From positions 3,782,001 to 3,846,000 of the forward strand of contig CP176050.1 of the NCBI GenBank assembly GCA_046199005.1: a stretch of 64,000 nucleotides of DNA. The letters are read 5' to 3'. Both the position numbers and the translations under genes were made by a program. Under the pieces are notes generated by a model, which ran no database searches, was not told the DNA's origin, and saw nothing but the letters and a program-made list of their open reading frames with translations. The stretch comes from Ascidiimonas sp046199005 (GTDB lineage Bacteria; Bacteroidota; Bacteroidia; Flavobacteriales; Flavobacteriaceae). This document shows positions 18,166 to 27,823 of this stretch, piece after piece (position 1 is the first letter of the stretch; each line of letters opens with the position of its first letter).

Positions 18166-19275
18166 ATGAAATCAGTTTCTATAGTCGCCCTATTGTTGAT
18201 CTCCATTTTAACGCCGGATGAAATAAATGCTCAGCAACATAAAAAACCTCTTAAAATAGGCATTGCCGGACTCACACATACGCATGTACATTGGCTTCTT
18301 GGTAGAGAAGATCTGGGAGATATTGAAATTGTTGGTATTGCTGAAGCCAATCGGGAGCTCGCACAAAGATATGCTGAGCAACACGGATACAGTATGGATA
18401 TTGTATTTGATTCGTTGGAAGAAATGATCGCTAAGACCCAACCGGAAGCAGTCACGGCATTCGGATCTATTTTTGACCATCTTGCTATTGTGGAAACCTG
18501 TGCACCCAAAGGTATTCACGTGATGGTAGAGAAACCTCTCGCAGTTAGTTTAGCACATGCAAAAAAGATGAAAGGGCTTGCCGAAAAACACGATATAGTA
18601 TTGCTTACCAACTACGAAACTACCTGGTATCCTACTAACCACAAAGCCGCCGAAATGATTGCCAAAGATGAAATTGGAAACCTACGAAAGATCGTCGTGC
18701 ATGATGGTCACAAAGGACCAAAAGAAATAGGCGTCAATCAGGAATTTCTAGATTGGCTAACTGATCCTGTTCTAAACGGTGGTGGTGCAATTACCGATTT
18801 CGGATGCTACGGAGCGAATCTCATAACCTGGCTAAAAAAAGGGGAAAAGCCGGAAGCTGTTTTTGCACTTACACAAACTCTAAAACCCGATGTATATCCT
18901 TATGTAGATGATGAAGCTACGATTATCCTGGAATACAAAAATATGCAAGGCATTATTCAAGCTTCCTGGAACTGGCCCATCTCCCGTAAAGATATGGAGA
19001 TCTATGGCGAACATGGCACCGTCTTTTGTGACAATAGAAATAAGCTCAGATTTCAAAAAGATGAAGAAAGTGAAGAGATTGCAGAACATCTAGACGAAAG
19101 GCCATATCCTTACAACGATCCTTTTGCCTTATTTGCCGCAGTGATTCAAAAAAAACATCAGCTCCCACCCTTCGCCCTGTCTTCTTTAGAGAATAATATG
19201 ATAGTAATGGAGATTCTGGAAGCTGCAAAGGAAAGTGCTAAAACCGGAAAAAAAATGAAGCTGCAAAAAGAATAA
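18166..19275 (+). CDS. Exported Gfo/Idh/MocA-family oxidoreductase
   Basis: 369 residues. A signal peptide (MKSVSIVALLLISILTPDEINA) is followed by an N-terminal Rossmann fold (KIGIAGLTHTHVHWLLG replaces the usual GxGxxG by GLTHTH), then the family motif EKPLAVSLAHA and the C-terminal alpha/beta domain with ITDFGCYGANLITWL. The family oxidises or reduces sugars with tightly bound NAD(P). Some exported members are glycosidases or dehydrogenases with carried cofactor. It faces a sugar porter and a GH32 gene across a short convergent gap, so sugar metabolism is plausible; the substrate is unknown. Confidence 0.85.
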   Translation: MKSVSIVALLLISILTPDEINAQQHKKPLKIGIAGLTHTHVHWLLGREDLGDIEIVGIAEANRELAQRYAEQHGYSMDIVFDSLEEMIAKTQPEAVTAFGSIFDHLAIVETCAPKGIHVMVEKPLAVSLAHAKKMKGLAEKHDIVLLTNYETTWYPTNHKAAEMIAKDEIGNLRKIVVHDGHKGPKEIGVNQEFLDWLTDPVLNGGGAITDFGCYGANLITWLKKGEKPEAVFALTQTLKPDVYPYVDDEATIILEYKNMQGIIQASWNWPISRKDMEIYGEHGTVFCDNRNKLRFQKDEESEEIAEHLDERPYPYNDPFALFAAVIQKKHQLPPFALSSLENNMIVMEILEAAKESAKTGKKMKLQKE

Positions 19276-19282
19276 CCTTTCG

Positions 19283-19297
19283 ATGAAACTGTTTCAT
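19283..19297. terminator. Possible weak bidirectional terminator
   Basis: ATGAAAC T GTTTCAT, a perfect inverted repeat in the 33-bp gap between the convergent oxidoreductase and sugar porter genes. There is no clear T-run, so position is the main support. Confidence 0.3.
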
Positions 19298-19308
19298 TCC
19301 TGAAAATT

Positions 19309-20631
19309 TCAAATCCGGTTTCCAGATAATTTCTTAGCCAACTCTTCTAAAGAAACACCTTTAGTTTCGGGCATCATAAAATGTACGAATACCAATTGCA
19401 GTACCATCATAAAAGCAAAAAAGGCAAATACCATCCCTGCTCCTACCGAATTTATCGCCCATGGAACTAATGCCGGGATGATCGCTGCCAGTACCCAATG
19501 AGTAGAACATCCAAAAGCCTGCCCGGAAGCACGAATATGATTAGGAAATATTTCTGAAATAAAAACCCAAATCACAGCACCCTGCCCCACTGCGTGAGCG
19601 GCTATAAAAAGAAATAGAAAAATGGGTACCGCCATGCCTTGCCAACCTAGTAAAAATGCCATTGAAACCAGTGATAGCGAAACAATATATCCTACAGAAC
19701 CTATATACATTAACTGCTTTCTACCTAGGCGATCAATTAAAAAAACACCCAAAAGCGTAAATACAAAATTGGTGAATCCAATGCCAATACTACTCAAAAG
19801 CGCAGTGTTTTCTTCCAATCCGGCTTTTGCAAAAATGCGGGGTGCGTAATATAAAAAAGCGTTGATCCCCGAAAACTGGTTGAAAAAAGCAATTAGAAAA
19901 GCAAGAATTAATGGAAAACGATACTTTTTCATAAAAATGTTTTCCTGCGTTTCGTGTTTTCCAAATGCATTCTCCAGATCGCTTATTTGCTTATCAACAT
20001 CTTGTGTAGCGTCAATGAGCCCTAAAACTTTTTTGGCTTCCTCTTTTCTACCTTTTGCCAATAGCCATCTGGGACTCTCAGGAACAAAAAGAACAAATAC
20101 ACAATAGATCAATGCGGGAATAGCTTCTATTCCAATCATCCATCTCCAGGCATTTTCTCCTATACCATTTAGTAAGTAATTTGACAAAAAGGCGATCAGA
20201 ATTCCAAATACGATATTGAATTGGTAAAGGGAAACGAGCGCACCTCTGTGTTTACTCGGGGCGATTTCAGAAACATATGCCGGTGCCGCAATGGTAGAAG
20301 CGCCAACGCCCAATCCACCCAAAAAGCGAAAAAATGCAAAGATCCATGGTCCGTTCACCAACGAAGATCCTATTGCCGAAACTAAGTAGAGAACACCAAT
20401 AAAGATGAGTGTTTTTTTTCTTCCCAACTGATTGGTGGGAAAACCTCCAAACATGGCACCTATAACGGTTCCCCATAAGGCCGATGAAATAACGACCAGA
20501 CCATGAAAACGATCTGAAGAAGACCAGAGAAGTTGTAACTTCTGTTCCGCTCCAGATATTACAACAGTGTCAAAGCCAAATAGAAAACCCGCAAGTGCGG
20601 CTGTTATAGACCAACCTATTATTTTATTCAT
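19309..20631 (-). CDS. Sugar porter family MFS transporter
   Basis: 440 residues, 12 predicted helices. Sugar-porter signatures are present: GFDTVVISG in helix 1, LGRKKTL after helix 2, the PESPRWLLAKGR motif at the central loop, GRKQLMYIG in the second half and the terminal PETKGVSLEEL. These proton- or facilitated-diffusion carriers take up hexoses. Its start overlaps the stop of the GH32 gene by 8 bp, so it most likely imports the fructose or sucrose released by that enzyme. Confidence 0.9.
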   Translation of the reverse strand: MNKIIGWSITAALAGFLFGFDTVVISGAEQKLQLLWSSSDRFHGLVVISSALWGTVIGAMFGGFPTNQLGRKKTLIFIGVLYLVSAIGSSLVNGPWIFAFFRFLGGLGVGASTIAAPAYVSEIAPSKHRGALVSLYQFNIVFGILIAFLSNYLLNGIGENAWRWMIGIEAIPALIYCVFVLFVPESPRWLLAKGRKEEAKKVLGLIDATQDVDKQISDLENAFGKHETQENIFMKKYRFPLILAFLIAFFNQFSGINAFLYYAPRIFAKAGLEENTALLSSIGIGFTNFVFTLLGVFLIDRLGRKQLMYIGSVGYIVSLSLVSMAFLLGWQGMAVPIFLFLFIAAHAVGQGAVIWVFISEIFPNHIRASGQAFGCSTHWVLAAIIPALVPWAINSVGAGMVFAFFAFMMVLQLVFVHFMMPETKGVSLEELAKKLSGNRI

Positions 20632-22201
20632 CCCATATAGAGTTTATCGAATTATTGCTAAAGTCAGTCAAAATAAGATCTTTCCCTTCTTCCTTATTCT
20701 CGATCTGTAATTTGGTAAAAAATGATTTTGGGAATACTTGCTGCGTCATCACATATTGACCTTTATTGATAAAAACTTCAATAGAAGACCAATCCATCAC
20801 CATTCTGAATTCAATGACTTCATTAGGTAGTTTATTAATTGGCATTTTATGAACCTTAGCACCAAAGCTTTCTTCAAAATCAGTAATCCCTGATCGGGTT
20901 CTATCCAGTTTAAATTCATTTTTAAAACCATCTAAGGACAAGGTAAGAATATCTCCGTTTTCATTTGAGAATGTGAATTCAAAATTTCGATTTTTTGTTT
21001 TGAAAACAATTTCCGACTGACTAAAATTTGAAGATTGAAAAAGTAGCTTTTTAGCCGTTTTTATCTTACTGGAAGTACCCTTCTCTATAATCTTCTCAAA
21101 GGCTTGTAAAGGATAATTAGACAGAAAATATGAATCGTCTATTTTTGATAGTGACAGTTCACGCGGCAGGGTCATAGCACTTCTCCAAACCTCTGTCGGT
21201 GTATTTCGTGCATAATTCCAGTTGCTCATCCAACTTATAAAAATACGTTTCTCATCGGGGGTATTATTATAGGTAACCCCTGCATAATTGTCGGTACCAT
21301 AATCCAGCCATTTCGATGTTTTTTGATCTGAAACAAAACGTTCTCCGTCAAAAGATCCGATAAAATACTGGGTTCCTGAACCTCCGTTGGGTGCCCCTGG
21401 ATTAATACTCACAATAAGCACCCACTTTTCTTCATCCGTACCATTTACTTTTAGCGGAAACAGATCCGGACATTCCCAGACACCTCCATGGGCTCCCTGA
21501 TTTTTACCAAATTCACTCAGATATTGCCATTTTTTTAAATCAACCGAACTGTAAATTCTCGCATGATCTTTTGCTACCAGAATCAATATCCACTTTTGAG
21601 AGGCTTCATGCCAAAACACTTTAGGGTCTCTAAAATCTTTAATACCAGTATCATTAGGTATTACCGGATTGTTGCTGTACTTTTTCCAGGTTTCCCCGTT
21701 GTCAAGACTATAAGCTATACCCTGCGTCTGAAAATCCAACGCCCCAGATTTCTCACCCTTCATGTTATGGTAAGTGAAAATGGCTACCAATGGAGGATTG
21801 GCTGCTGTGCCAAAACCACTACTATTGTTTTTATCGACCACTGCGCTACCCGAGAAAATGAGTCCGTTTTCATCTGGATATAACGCAATGGGTTTATGCT
21901 GCCAGGTAATCATATCTTTACTCAACGCATGACCCCAGTGCATCGGCCCCCAGACAATGTCGTCTGGATAATATTGATAAAACAAATGGTAAATACCCTT
22001 GTGATACACCAAACCATTAGGATCATTCATCCATTTTTCCGGCGGTGAAAAATGAAATTGCGGACGGTAGTTTTCCTTATAATCCGCCAGCTTCATCTTA
22101 ACCTCTTTTCTGGTTTCAGATGGCTCTTCTAATGATTTTTTACAGGCAGCATTACACAAAATAATGCTAATTACAGCCAAAATTTTTAGTTCTAATTTCA
22201 T
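20624..22201 (-). CDS. GH32 fructan hydrolase lipoprotein (levanase/inulinase/invertase type)
   Basis: 525 residues with a lipoprotein signal (lipobox NAAC, Cys20). GH32 five-bladed propeller motifs: WMNDPNG with nucleophile Asp60, FRDPKVFW with transition-state Asp192, and WECPDLF with acid/base Glu243. A C-terminal beta-sandwich follows from about 365. The enzyme cleaves beta-fructosyl bonds outside the cell or on its surface. It is followed by an overlapping sugar porter gene, which gives a compact fructan/sucrose uptake unit. There is no SusC/D pair nearby, so it probably acts on short fructans. Endo or exo mode cannot be read from sequence. Confidence 0.93.
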   Translation of the reverse strand: MKLELKILAVISIILCNAACKKSLEEPSETRKEVKMKLADYKENYRPQFHFSPPEKWMNDPNGLVYHKGIYHLFYQYYPDDIVWGPMHWGHALSKDMITWQHKPIALYPDENGLIFSGSAVVDKNNSSGFGTAANPPLVAIFTYHNMKGEKSGALDFQTQGIAYSLDNGETWKKYSNNPVIPNDTGIKDFRDPKVFWHEASQKWILILVAKDHARIYSSVDLKKWQYLSEFGKNQGAHGGVWECPDLFPLKVNGTDEEKWVLIVSINPGAPNGGSGTQYFIGSFDGERFVSDQKTSKWLDYGTDNYAGVTYNNTPDEKRIFISWMSNWNYARNTPTEVWRSAMTLPRELSLSKIDDSYFLSNYPLQAFEKIIEKGTSSKIKTAKKLLFQSSNFSQSEIVFKTKNRNFEFTFSNENGDILTLSLDGFKNEFKLDRTRSGITDFEESFGAKVHKMPINKLPNEVIEFRMVMDWSSIEVFINKGQYVMTQQVFPKSFFTKLQIENKEEGKDLILTDFSNNSINSIWDE

Positions 22202-22437
22202 TTAGATTCAAAAAAACTTAGTATTGAGAATACGATATAATTTATTGAAAATCAAAAGCCAAAATGCCTTAATTTAGATCTTCGTCAAATTCTTAATCGT
22301 GGTTAAGTTATGAAAATTGAACGAAGTTGAATAAAAAATGCTTTACAGCCGTAATCTTTGATCATTCATAACGTCTAAACTGGAAGGCTAATAAAGTCAA
22401 TCAAGATAATTATCTTTAGCATCTTAAAAAAAGACCC

Positions 22438-22773
22438 ATGCAGAAAACATACTATGATCCCGCAGACCTTAAAAAATTTGGAAATATTACCGAATGGAGC
22501 GAGGAGCTTGGAAACAAGTTTTTCGATTATTACGGCAAAGTATTTGAGGAGGGAGCCCTATCCGCTCGCGAAAAATCGTTAATCGCACTTGCTGTATCCC
22601 ATGTAGTGCAATGCCCTTATTGCATTGATGCATATACAAAAGATGGTTTGCAAAGAGGTATTGAAAAAGAAGAGATGATGGAGGCCGTTCATGTAGGTGC
22701 AGCTATCAAAAGCGGTGCTGCATTAGTACATGGGGTACAAATGATGAATAAATACGATAAATTGAGCATGTAA
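22438..22773 (+). CDS. Arsenosugar-associated peroxidase-like (CMD/AhpD family) protein
   Basis: 111 residues. Carboxymuconolactone-decarboxylase/AhpD fold with the redox pair Cys59-x-x-Cys62 (VVQCPYCIDAYTKDG) and a downstream HVGAAIKSGAALVHG helix. It is the first gene of the run leading to arsS, which matches the family annotated as arsenosugar biosynthesis-associated peroxidase-like. A plausible role is reducing an As(V) intermediate or protecting trivalent arsenicals, by CxxC chemistry. The gap to arsS is 41 bp. The promoter is not clear. Confidence 0.88.
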   Translation: MQKTYYDPADLKKFGNITEWSEELGNKFFDYYGKVFEEGALSAREKSLIALAVSHVVQCPYCIDAYTKDGLQRGIEKEEMMEAVHVGAAIKSGAALVHGVQMMNKYDKLSM

Positions 22774-22814
22774 GCTCTTCGCTCAACTGACGAAAAAGAA
22801 AAGAAAAATCTATA

Positions 22815-23870
22815 ATGGCTCAAAAATCATTACTTGCAAGAAATAATGAACTTGCCAATACAGAAAAGCAATTAGAATATCTGTCTAATGGCATTTTTGC
22901 TTCCGGTGGACTCCCGACTTTCAAAGAAAAAATTGCCGAGACAGGTAATTTCCCTCTAAGACCACAAAAACTGGAGATTTTACAAATTAATGTCGGCTAT
23001 ATGTGCAATCAGGTATGTGCGCACTGCCATGTTGATGCAGGACCCGATCGAAAGGAGATCATGACCCGGGAAACTATGGAACAATGCCTCGAAGTGATTC
23101 GAAATACAGGTGCTCATACGCTCGATCTTACGGGAGGAGCACCAGAAATGAATCCTGATTTTAGATGGTTTGTTGAAGAAGCCAGCAAAGCCGGAATCAA
23201 AGATTTTATCGTAAGATCAAATCTGACTATCATTGTAGCCAACAAAAAATACCACGATCTACCTGAGTTCTTCAAGAAACATCGGGTACACGTTGTTTCT
23301 TCTCTGCCATTTTATAAAAGAGATAAAACAGACAAGCAGCGTGGTAATGGTGTTTTTGATGCTTCTATCAAAGCATTGCAAATGCTAAATGCCGTAGGGT
23401 ATGGTATTGAAGGGTCTGGGTTGAAGCTTGACCTGGTATACAATCCTGCCGGTGCTTTTTTACCTTCTGATCAGGAAGCGATGGAAAAAGACTTTAAAAA
23501 GGCTCTGAAAGAAGATTTCAATATCGATTTCAATCAGTTATTTGCAATAACCAATCTGCCTATAAGTCGTTTTCTGGAGTATCTGATTGCATCAGAAAAC
23601 TACGAGGATTATATGTATGCTCTTGTGGAAGCATTTAACCCTGCAGCAGTAAAAAGTGTGATGTGTACCAATACCATATCTGTAAGCTGGGATGGATGGC
23701 TGTACGATTGTGACTTTAATCAGATGCTTGATCTTAAGGTCGCATCTAAAGTAAAGCATATTTCAGCCTATAATGAAGATGTACTACAAAACCGAAATAT
23801 AATTATATCCCAACACTGTTATGGATGCACCGCTGGTGCTGGTAGTAGCTGCCAGGGTACCGTTACTTAA
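22815..23870 (+). CDS. arsS: Arsenosugar biosynthesis radical SAM protein ArsS
   Basis: 351 residues. The radical SAM cluster motif is Cys64-x3-Cys68-x2-Cys71 (GYMCNQVCAHCHV), followed by LDLTGGAPEMNP. The ArsS-specific C-terminal Cys motif is CYGCTAGAGSSCQG with Cys335, Cys338 and Cys346. Some homologues place selenocysteine in this tail; here the codons are all TGT/TGC, so this is the cysteine form. In known systems ArsS joins dimethylarsenite to the 5'-deoxyadenosyl group of SAM, giving dimethylarsinoyl-deoxyadenosine. Stop and the next ATG are 3 bp apart. Confidence 0.95.
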   Translation: MAQKSLLARNNELANTEKQLEYLSNGIFASGGLPTFKEKIAETGNFPLRPQKLEILQINVGYMCNQVCAHCHVDAGPDRKEIMTRETMEQCLEVIRNTGAHTLDLTGGAPEMNPDFRWFVEEASKAGIKDFIVRSNLTIIVANKKYHDLPEFFKKHRVHVVSSLPFYKRDKTDKQRGNGVFDASIKALQMLNAVGYGIEGSGLKLDLVYNPAGAFLPSDQEAMEKDFKKALKEDFNIDFNQLFAITNLPISRFLEYLIASENYEDYMYALVEAFNPAAVKSVMCTNTISVSWDGWLYDCDFNQMLDLKVASKVKHISAYNEDVLQNRNIIISQHCYGCTAGAGSSCQGTVT

Positions 23871-23873
23871 TTT

Positions 23874-24380
23874 ATGCGAAAAAGGGTTCTCATATGTCTT
23901 TTTGTAAGTAGTTTACTTGCTGTCAATCTGATAAGCGGTCAGCAATCATTGGCTTATGTATTAAATTCATTTAACAATGCGGAAGTCCCTTATATAAGTG
24001 TAGATAGTCTTGCGCAAAATAAAAAGGCTTTCTATTTGTTAGATGCGCGAGAACAAGTTGAATATAATGTGAGTCATCTCAAAGAAGCCGTGCACGTTGG
24101 CTATGATAACTTTGAGGTGAAAACGGTCTCAGAAATGATTCCTGATAAAGAAAGCCCAATAGTCGTTTATTGCTCAATTGGGGTTCGCAGTCATAAAATA
24201 GCTCAAAAAATTAAAAAAATGGGGTATACGCAGGTGTTCAATTTGTACGGAGGTATTTTTGAATGGAAAAATCAGGGTCAGCCAGTAGTTGATAATACTG
24301 GGATTGACACCGAAAAAGTACATGCCTATTCCAAAATCTGGGGTATTTATCTAAAGAAAGGAGAAAAAGTATATGACTAA
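23874..24380 (+). CDS. Exported rhodanese-like protein
   Basis: 168 residues. A signal peptide (MRKRVLICLFVSSLLAVNLIS) precedes one rhodanese domain with the active-site loop Cys100-SIGVRSH after DAREQVEYNVSHL. A C-terminal extension (ILKKGEKVYD-like tail) is family-typical. It overlaps the glycosyltransferase gene by 8 bp. It is likely periplasmic; it could handle sulfur or thio-arsenical chemistry in the arsenosugar pathway, but that is inference. Confidence 0.85.
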   Translation: MRKRVLICLFVSSLLAVNLISGQQSLAYVLNSFNNAEVPYISVDSLAQNKKAFYLLDAREQVEYNVSHLKEAVHVGYDNFEVKTVSEMIPDKESPIVVYCSIGVRSHKIAQKIKKMGYTQVFNLYGGIFEWKNQGQPVVDNTGIDTEKVHAYSKIWGIYLKKGEKVYD

Positions 24381-24984
24381 GAACGCGCTGTTGATATTTA
24401 CTCGCAACCCTGAACTTGGAAAAGTAAAAACAAGATTAGCAAAAACTGTTGGTGATCAGACAGCATTGGATATCTATAATTTTCTGTTGAAGCGAACTGT
24501 TGAAATCACCCGTTCCATTGAGGTGGCAAAATTTGTGTACTATTCAGAAGATATCTTCAAGGACGATCTCTGGAATACGAAGTACTACCATAAAGAATTG
24601 CAGAAAGGCGAACACCTGGGAGTACGAATGAGAAATGCTTTTGAGAAAGCATTTGTTCTAGGGCATGATAAAGTGGTCATTATTGGAAGCGATATGTACG
24701 ATATGACAGAAGCGAATATTCAAGAAGCTTTTCAGCAACTTGAAAATAATGACGTTGTCATCGGACCAGCAGAAGACGGTGGCTATTATTTGTTAGGACT
24801 TAAAAAGCTTATCCCGGAAATTTTTGAAAATAAAGACTGGGGTACCTCAACGGTACTAAAAGAAACATTAGAACAATTAAAAACATATAAAGTACACAAG
24901 CTGGAAGAATTGAATGACGTAGATGTGTTTGAAGATATTGAAAAGCATCCGGCGTTTACATCATTTTTGAAACTTATAAATTAA
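24373..24984 (+). CDS. TIGR04282-type arsenosugar glycosyltransferase
   Basis: 203 residues, cytosolic GT-A fold. It starts NALLIFTRNPELGKVKTRLA, a nucleotide-binding loop like that of cofactor guanylyltransferases, and has GSDMYDM (Asp107, Asp110) as the metal/nucleotide site, then GPAEDGGYYLLGL. This is the family consistently found with arsS and arsM. It probably transfers or activates the arsenoribose group. Its TAA shares a base with the PNP start codon, so the two are coupled. Confidence 0.9.
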   Translation: MTKNALLIFTRNPELGKVKTRLAKTVGDQTALDIYNFLLKRTVEITRSIEVAKFVYYSEDIFKDDLWNTKYYHKELQKGEHLGVRMRNAFEKAFVLGHDKVVIIGSDMYDMTEANIQEAFQQLENNDVVIGPAEDGGYYLLGLKKLIPEIFENKDWGTSTVLKETLEQLKTYKVHKLEELNDVDVFEDIEKHPAFTSFLKLIN

Positions 24985-25799
24985 TGACAAAGAAAGAATT
25001 ACAGGAAACAACCAATTATTTAAAAGAAAAAGGATTTGACAACCCAGAGATAGGCATCGTTTTAGGTACCGGATTGGGACAGTTGGTAGATGAGATCGAA
25101 AATTCGTTGATCGCTCATTATAACCATATTCCCTTTTTTCCGCTGGCAACTGTAGAATTCCATACAGGAAAATTGATCTATGGAACGATCGAAGGGAAGA
25201 AGGTAATTGTGATGCAGGGCCGATTTCATTTGTACGAAGGGTACGATTTTATTGATATCACTTATCCTATTCGAATCATGCACGAACTTGGTATTTCTAA
25301 GCTCTTGATCTCGAATGCTGCAGGAGCGATCAATCTCAACTATTCAAAAGGAGATCTTATGCTGATTGAAGATCATATAAATCTTCAGGGAGGCTCTCCG
25401 CTCGCGTTCAAAGAAGTTTCAGCTTTTGGAGAACGTTTTGTAGACATGAGCGAGCCTTACGACCCTTCTATGCGCAAAGCACTTATTGAAATAGCCGCCA
25501 GAGAAAATATCACCTTACAAAAAGGGGTTTATGCTTCAGTGGTAGGACCTCAACTTGAGACCAAAGCAGAATACAGATTTCTTAAAATAATAGGAGCCGA
25601 TGCCGTTGGGATGAGTACAGTTCCCGAAGTGATCGTGGCGAACCATTTGCAGTTACCTTGTGTAGCCGTATCTGTACTGACCGATGAATGTGATCCAGAC
25701 AACTTGCAGCCTGTAAATGTGCAGGAGATTATAGAAGTTGCCGGAAAAGCAGAGCCTAAAATGATTCGTCTTTTTAAAGAACTTATTAAAACCATTTAA
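24984..25799 (+). CDS. Purine-nucleoside phosphorylase
   Basis: 271 residues, trimeric class (PNP/MTAP type). Motifs: IGIVLGTGLGQ phosphate loop, AGAINLNYSKGDLMLIEDHIN, VGPQLETKAEYRFL with the purine-site Glu and GADAVGMSTVPEV. The normal reaction is phosphorolysis of guanosine or inosine. Its place between the TIGR04282 transferase and arsM (2 bp before arsM) suggests it also removes adenine from the arsenodeoxyadenosine made by ArsS, giving an arsenoribose 1-phosphate. That use is inference from gene order. Confidence 0.93.
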   Translation: MTKKELQETTNYLKEKGFDNPEIGIVLGTGLGQLVDEIENSLIAHYNHIPFFPLATVEFHTGKLIYGTIEGKKVIVMQGRFHLYEGYDFIDITYPIRIMHELGISKLLISNAAGAINLNYSKGDLMLIEDHINLQGGSPLAFKEVSAFGERFVDMSEPYDPSMRKALIEIAARENITLQKGVYASVVGPQLETKAEYRFLKIIGADAVGMSTVPEVIVANHLQLPCVAVSVLTDECDPDNLQPVNVQEIIEVAGKAEPKMIRLFKELIKTI

Positions 25800-25801
25800 C
25801 C

Positions 25802-26770
25802 ATGTCTTACCTAGAAACCACTAAAGATGTTTACAGAGAAGCAGCCCTTACTCCAGATGTGGGGCTTTGTTGCACCACAAATCCTATATGGGAACTGCCG
25901 GGATTAAGTATTCCTAAAATCATGCAGGAGATGAATTATGGATGTGGCAGCACCGTTCACGCCAGAGATCTGGTACGCAGTCCTAAAATTTTATATGTAG
26001 GCGTAGGCGGTGGAATGGAGCTTCTACAGTTTGCCTATTTTTCTCGTCAGAAAGGAGGCGTTATTGGAATAGATGTGGTAGATGAGATGTTAACAGCTTC
26101 CAGAGAAAATTTTAAAATAGCCGAAGCAGAAAACGACTGGTTTTCTTCAGAGTTTGTTGAGTTGCTTAAAGGAGATGCCTTAAACCTTCCGGTGGCTTCA
26201 AATAGCATTGATGTGGCTGCACAGAATTGCCTTTTCAATATTTTTAAAATGGAAGAATTGAAAAAGGCGATCTCAGAAATGTACCGAGTGCTGAAACCGC
26301 ATGGAAGACTTGTGATGAGCGACCCCACTTGCGAACAGCCTATGAATGAAACGCTACGCAATGACGAGCGCCTGAGAGCATTGTGCCTTAGCGGAAGCCT
26401 CCCGATCGCCGAGTATGTAAAAATGCTTACCGATGCTGGCTTTGGCACCATAGAGATCAGAGCAAGAAAGCCGTATCGAATTTTGGATCCGGTGAACTAT
26501 CCAACCGAAGAACTCATCTATATAGAATCTATCGAAGTAGCTGCAATAAAAGATCCTATGCCCGAAGACGGACCTTGTATATTTACTGGCAAGGCTGCTA
26601 TTTATTATGGTAAGGAAGATTTTTTTGATGATAAGAAAGGACACGTACTCCTTAAAAATCAGCCTCTTGCCGTCTGTGATAAAACAGCGGCAGCTCTAAA
26701 AGGTTTAGGCAGAAATGATATTTTTATTTCGGAGTCTACCTTTCATTATGATGGAGGTGGTTGTTGCTAA
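25802..26770 (+). CDS. arsM: Arsenite methyltransferase ArsM (arsenosugar type)
   Basis: 322 residues. SAM-binding motif ILYVGVGGGMELL (62-74). Cysteines for As(III) binding are at Cys23-Cys24 (GLCCTTNP), Cys48 (NYGCGS), the CLFNIF segment and the C-terminal pair Cys321-Cys322. The motifs RDLVRSP and VLKPHGRLVMSDPT complete the fold. It makes methyl- and dimethylarsenite for ArsS. The early double Cys and the GGCC tail are typical of the arsenosugar-cluster subtype. A short CCAAT-GG-ATTGG palindrome just after the stop may be a weak end signal. Confidence 0.94.
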   Translation: MSYLETTKDVYREAALTPDVGLCCTTNPIWELPGLSIPKIMQEMNYGCGSTVHARDLVRSPKILYVGVGGGMELLQFAYFSRQKGGVIGIDVVDEMLTASRENFKIAEAENDWFSSEFVELLKGDALNLPVASNSIDVAAQNCLFNIFKMEELKKAISEMYRVLKPHGRLVMSDPTCEQPMNETLRNDERLRALCLSGSLPIAEYVKMLTDAGFGTIEIRARKPYRILDPVNYPTEELIYIESIEVAAIKDPMPEDGPCIFTGKAAIYYGKEDFFDDKKGHVLLKNQPLAVCDKTAAALKGLGRNDIFISESTFHYDGGGCC

Positions 26771-26926
26771 TCCAATGGATTGGGTAAGGTTTTGAATAAA
26801 ATATTGACTGAAACAGGAGTCTGTCAAAATAAACTGAGCGTGAGCATACAGATTTGTTTTGTCAAAGAAATAGGTGCTTGATTCAGTATACGAAATATTC
26901 AATTCAGGTACGCTTAAAATCGTTTT

Positions 26927-27817
26927 ATGAAAAGTAGTTCCATTCAGTTGCTCGTGTTTTTTATTGGATTTGCATGCCTCACCGGATGCAATTCAACCAA
27001 AAGAGCCGTGCAAACTTCTACGGAAGAAAAAGTAATTCAGACTTCAAATAAAGATCCTCTCACAAAAGAAAAACCCATTATCAAAATAGACTCGGTAGTT
27101 GTAGAAGAAACTGCATTACCTGTGCCGGTTTCAGAAACTAAAGGTGTAAAAAAGGAAGCAGATACGTTAGAAGTGAATCTTCATAGCACATGGAACTCTT
27201 TGCTTCAAAAAAATGTCTCGGAGGATGGCTTTGTGAATTACCAAGGCTTTAAAAAAGACCGAAAACCGTTCAACGAATATCTCCAACTACTTGAAGACAA
27301 TGTGCCAGACAGTAGTACATCACGAGAAGAAAAACTAGCCTATTGGATTAATGCTTATAATGCATTTACGGTGAAACTTATTTTAGATAATTATCCTGTG
27401 AATAGCATAAAGGATATCAAAAACCCCTGGGATATTCGTTTTTTTAAATTGGGGAATAAATGGTACAATCTAAACGAAATTGAGCATCAAATCCTACGGA
27501 AAATGAATGAACCCAGAATTCATTTTGCGATCGTTTGTGCCTCTGTCTCCTGCCCTAAGTTACAGAATGAAGCTTTTATTGCTGAAGATCTGGAGATTCA
27601 ACTAAATGATGCTACTCGTACATTTTTAAATGATCCCACTAAAAATAAGATCGATGGTCAAAAAGCAGTACTTTCCCTTATTTTCAGATGGTTCTCAAAG
27701 GATTTTAAAAAACAGGGCAGTATCATAGATTTTATCGAACCCTATGTTGAAACACCTGTAAACGATCAGACAAAAATTTCTTATCTAAAATACGATTGGG
27801 GATTAAACGGAGCGTAA
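26927..27817 (+). CDS. DUF547 lipoprotein
   Basis: 296 residues. Lipoprotein signal with lipobox LTGC (Cys21), a low-complexity linker (about 25-85), then a DUF547 domain with YWINAYNAFTVKLILDNYPVNSIKDI, the His of RIHFAIVCASVSCPKLQ and FLNDPTKN. The fold is thought to be papain/transglutaminase-like. A Cys (SCP) is present next to the His-bearing strand, so catalysis is possible. It is 156 bp after arsM and 6 bp before the next transferase. A second, signal-peptide-bearing DUF547 paralogue is at 31760-32470. Confidence 0.87.
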   Translation: MKSSSIQLLVFFIGFACLTGCNSTKRAVQTSTEEKVIQTSNKDPLTKEKPIIKIDSVVVEETALPVPVSETKGVKKEADTLEVNLHSTWNSLLQKNVSEDGFVNYQGFKKDRKPFNEYLQLLEDNVPDSSTSREEKLAYWINAYNAFTVKLILDNYPVNSIKDIKNPWDIRFFKLGNKWYNLNEIEHQILRKMNEPRIHFAIVCASVSCPKLQNEAFIAEDLEIQLNDATRTFLNDPTKNKIDGQKAVLSLIFRWFSKDFKKQGSIIDFIEPYVETPVNDQTKISYLKYDWGLNGA

Positions 27818-27823
27818 CAATTC

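Noticed and set aside
22815..23870. Selenocysteine in the ArsS C-terminal tail
   Set aside because: The tail positions are read by cysteine codons and the frame has no internal TGA before the TAA stop.
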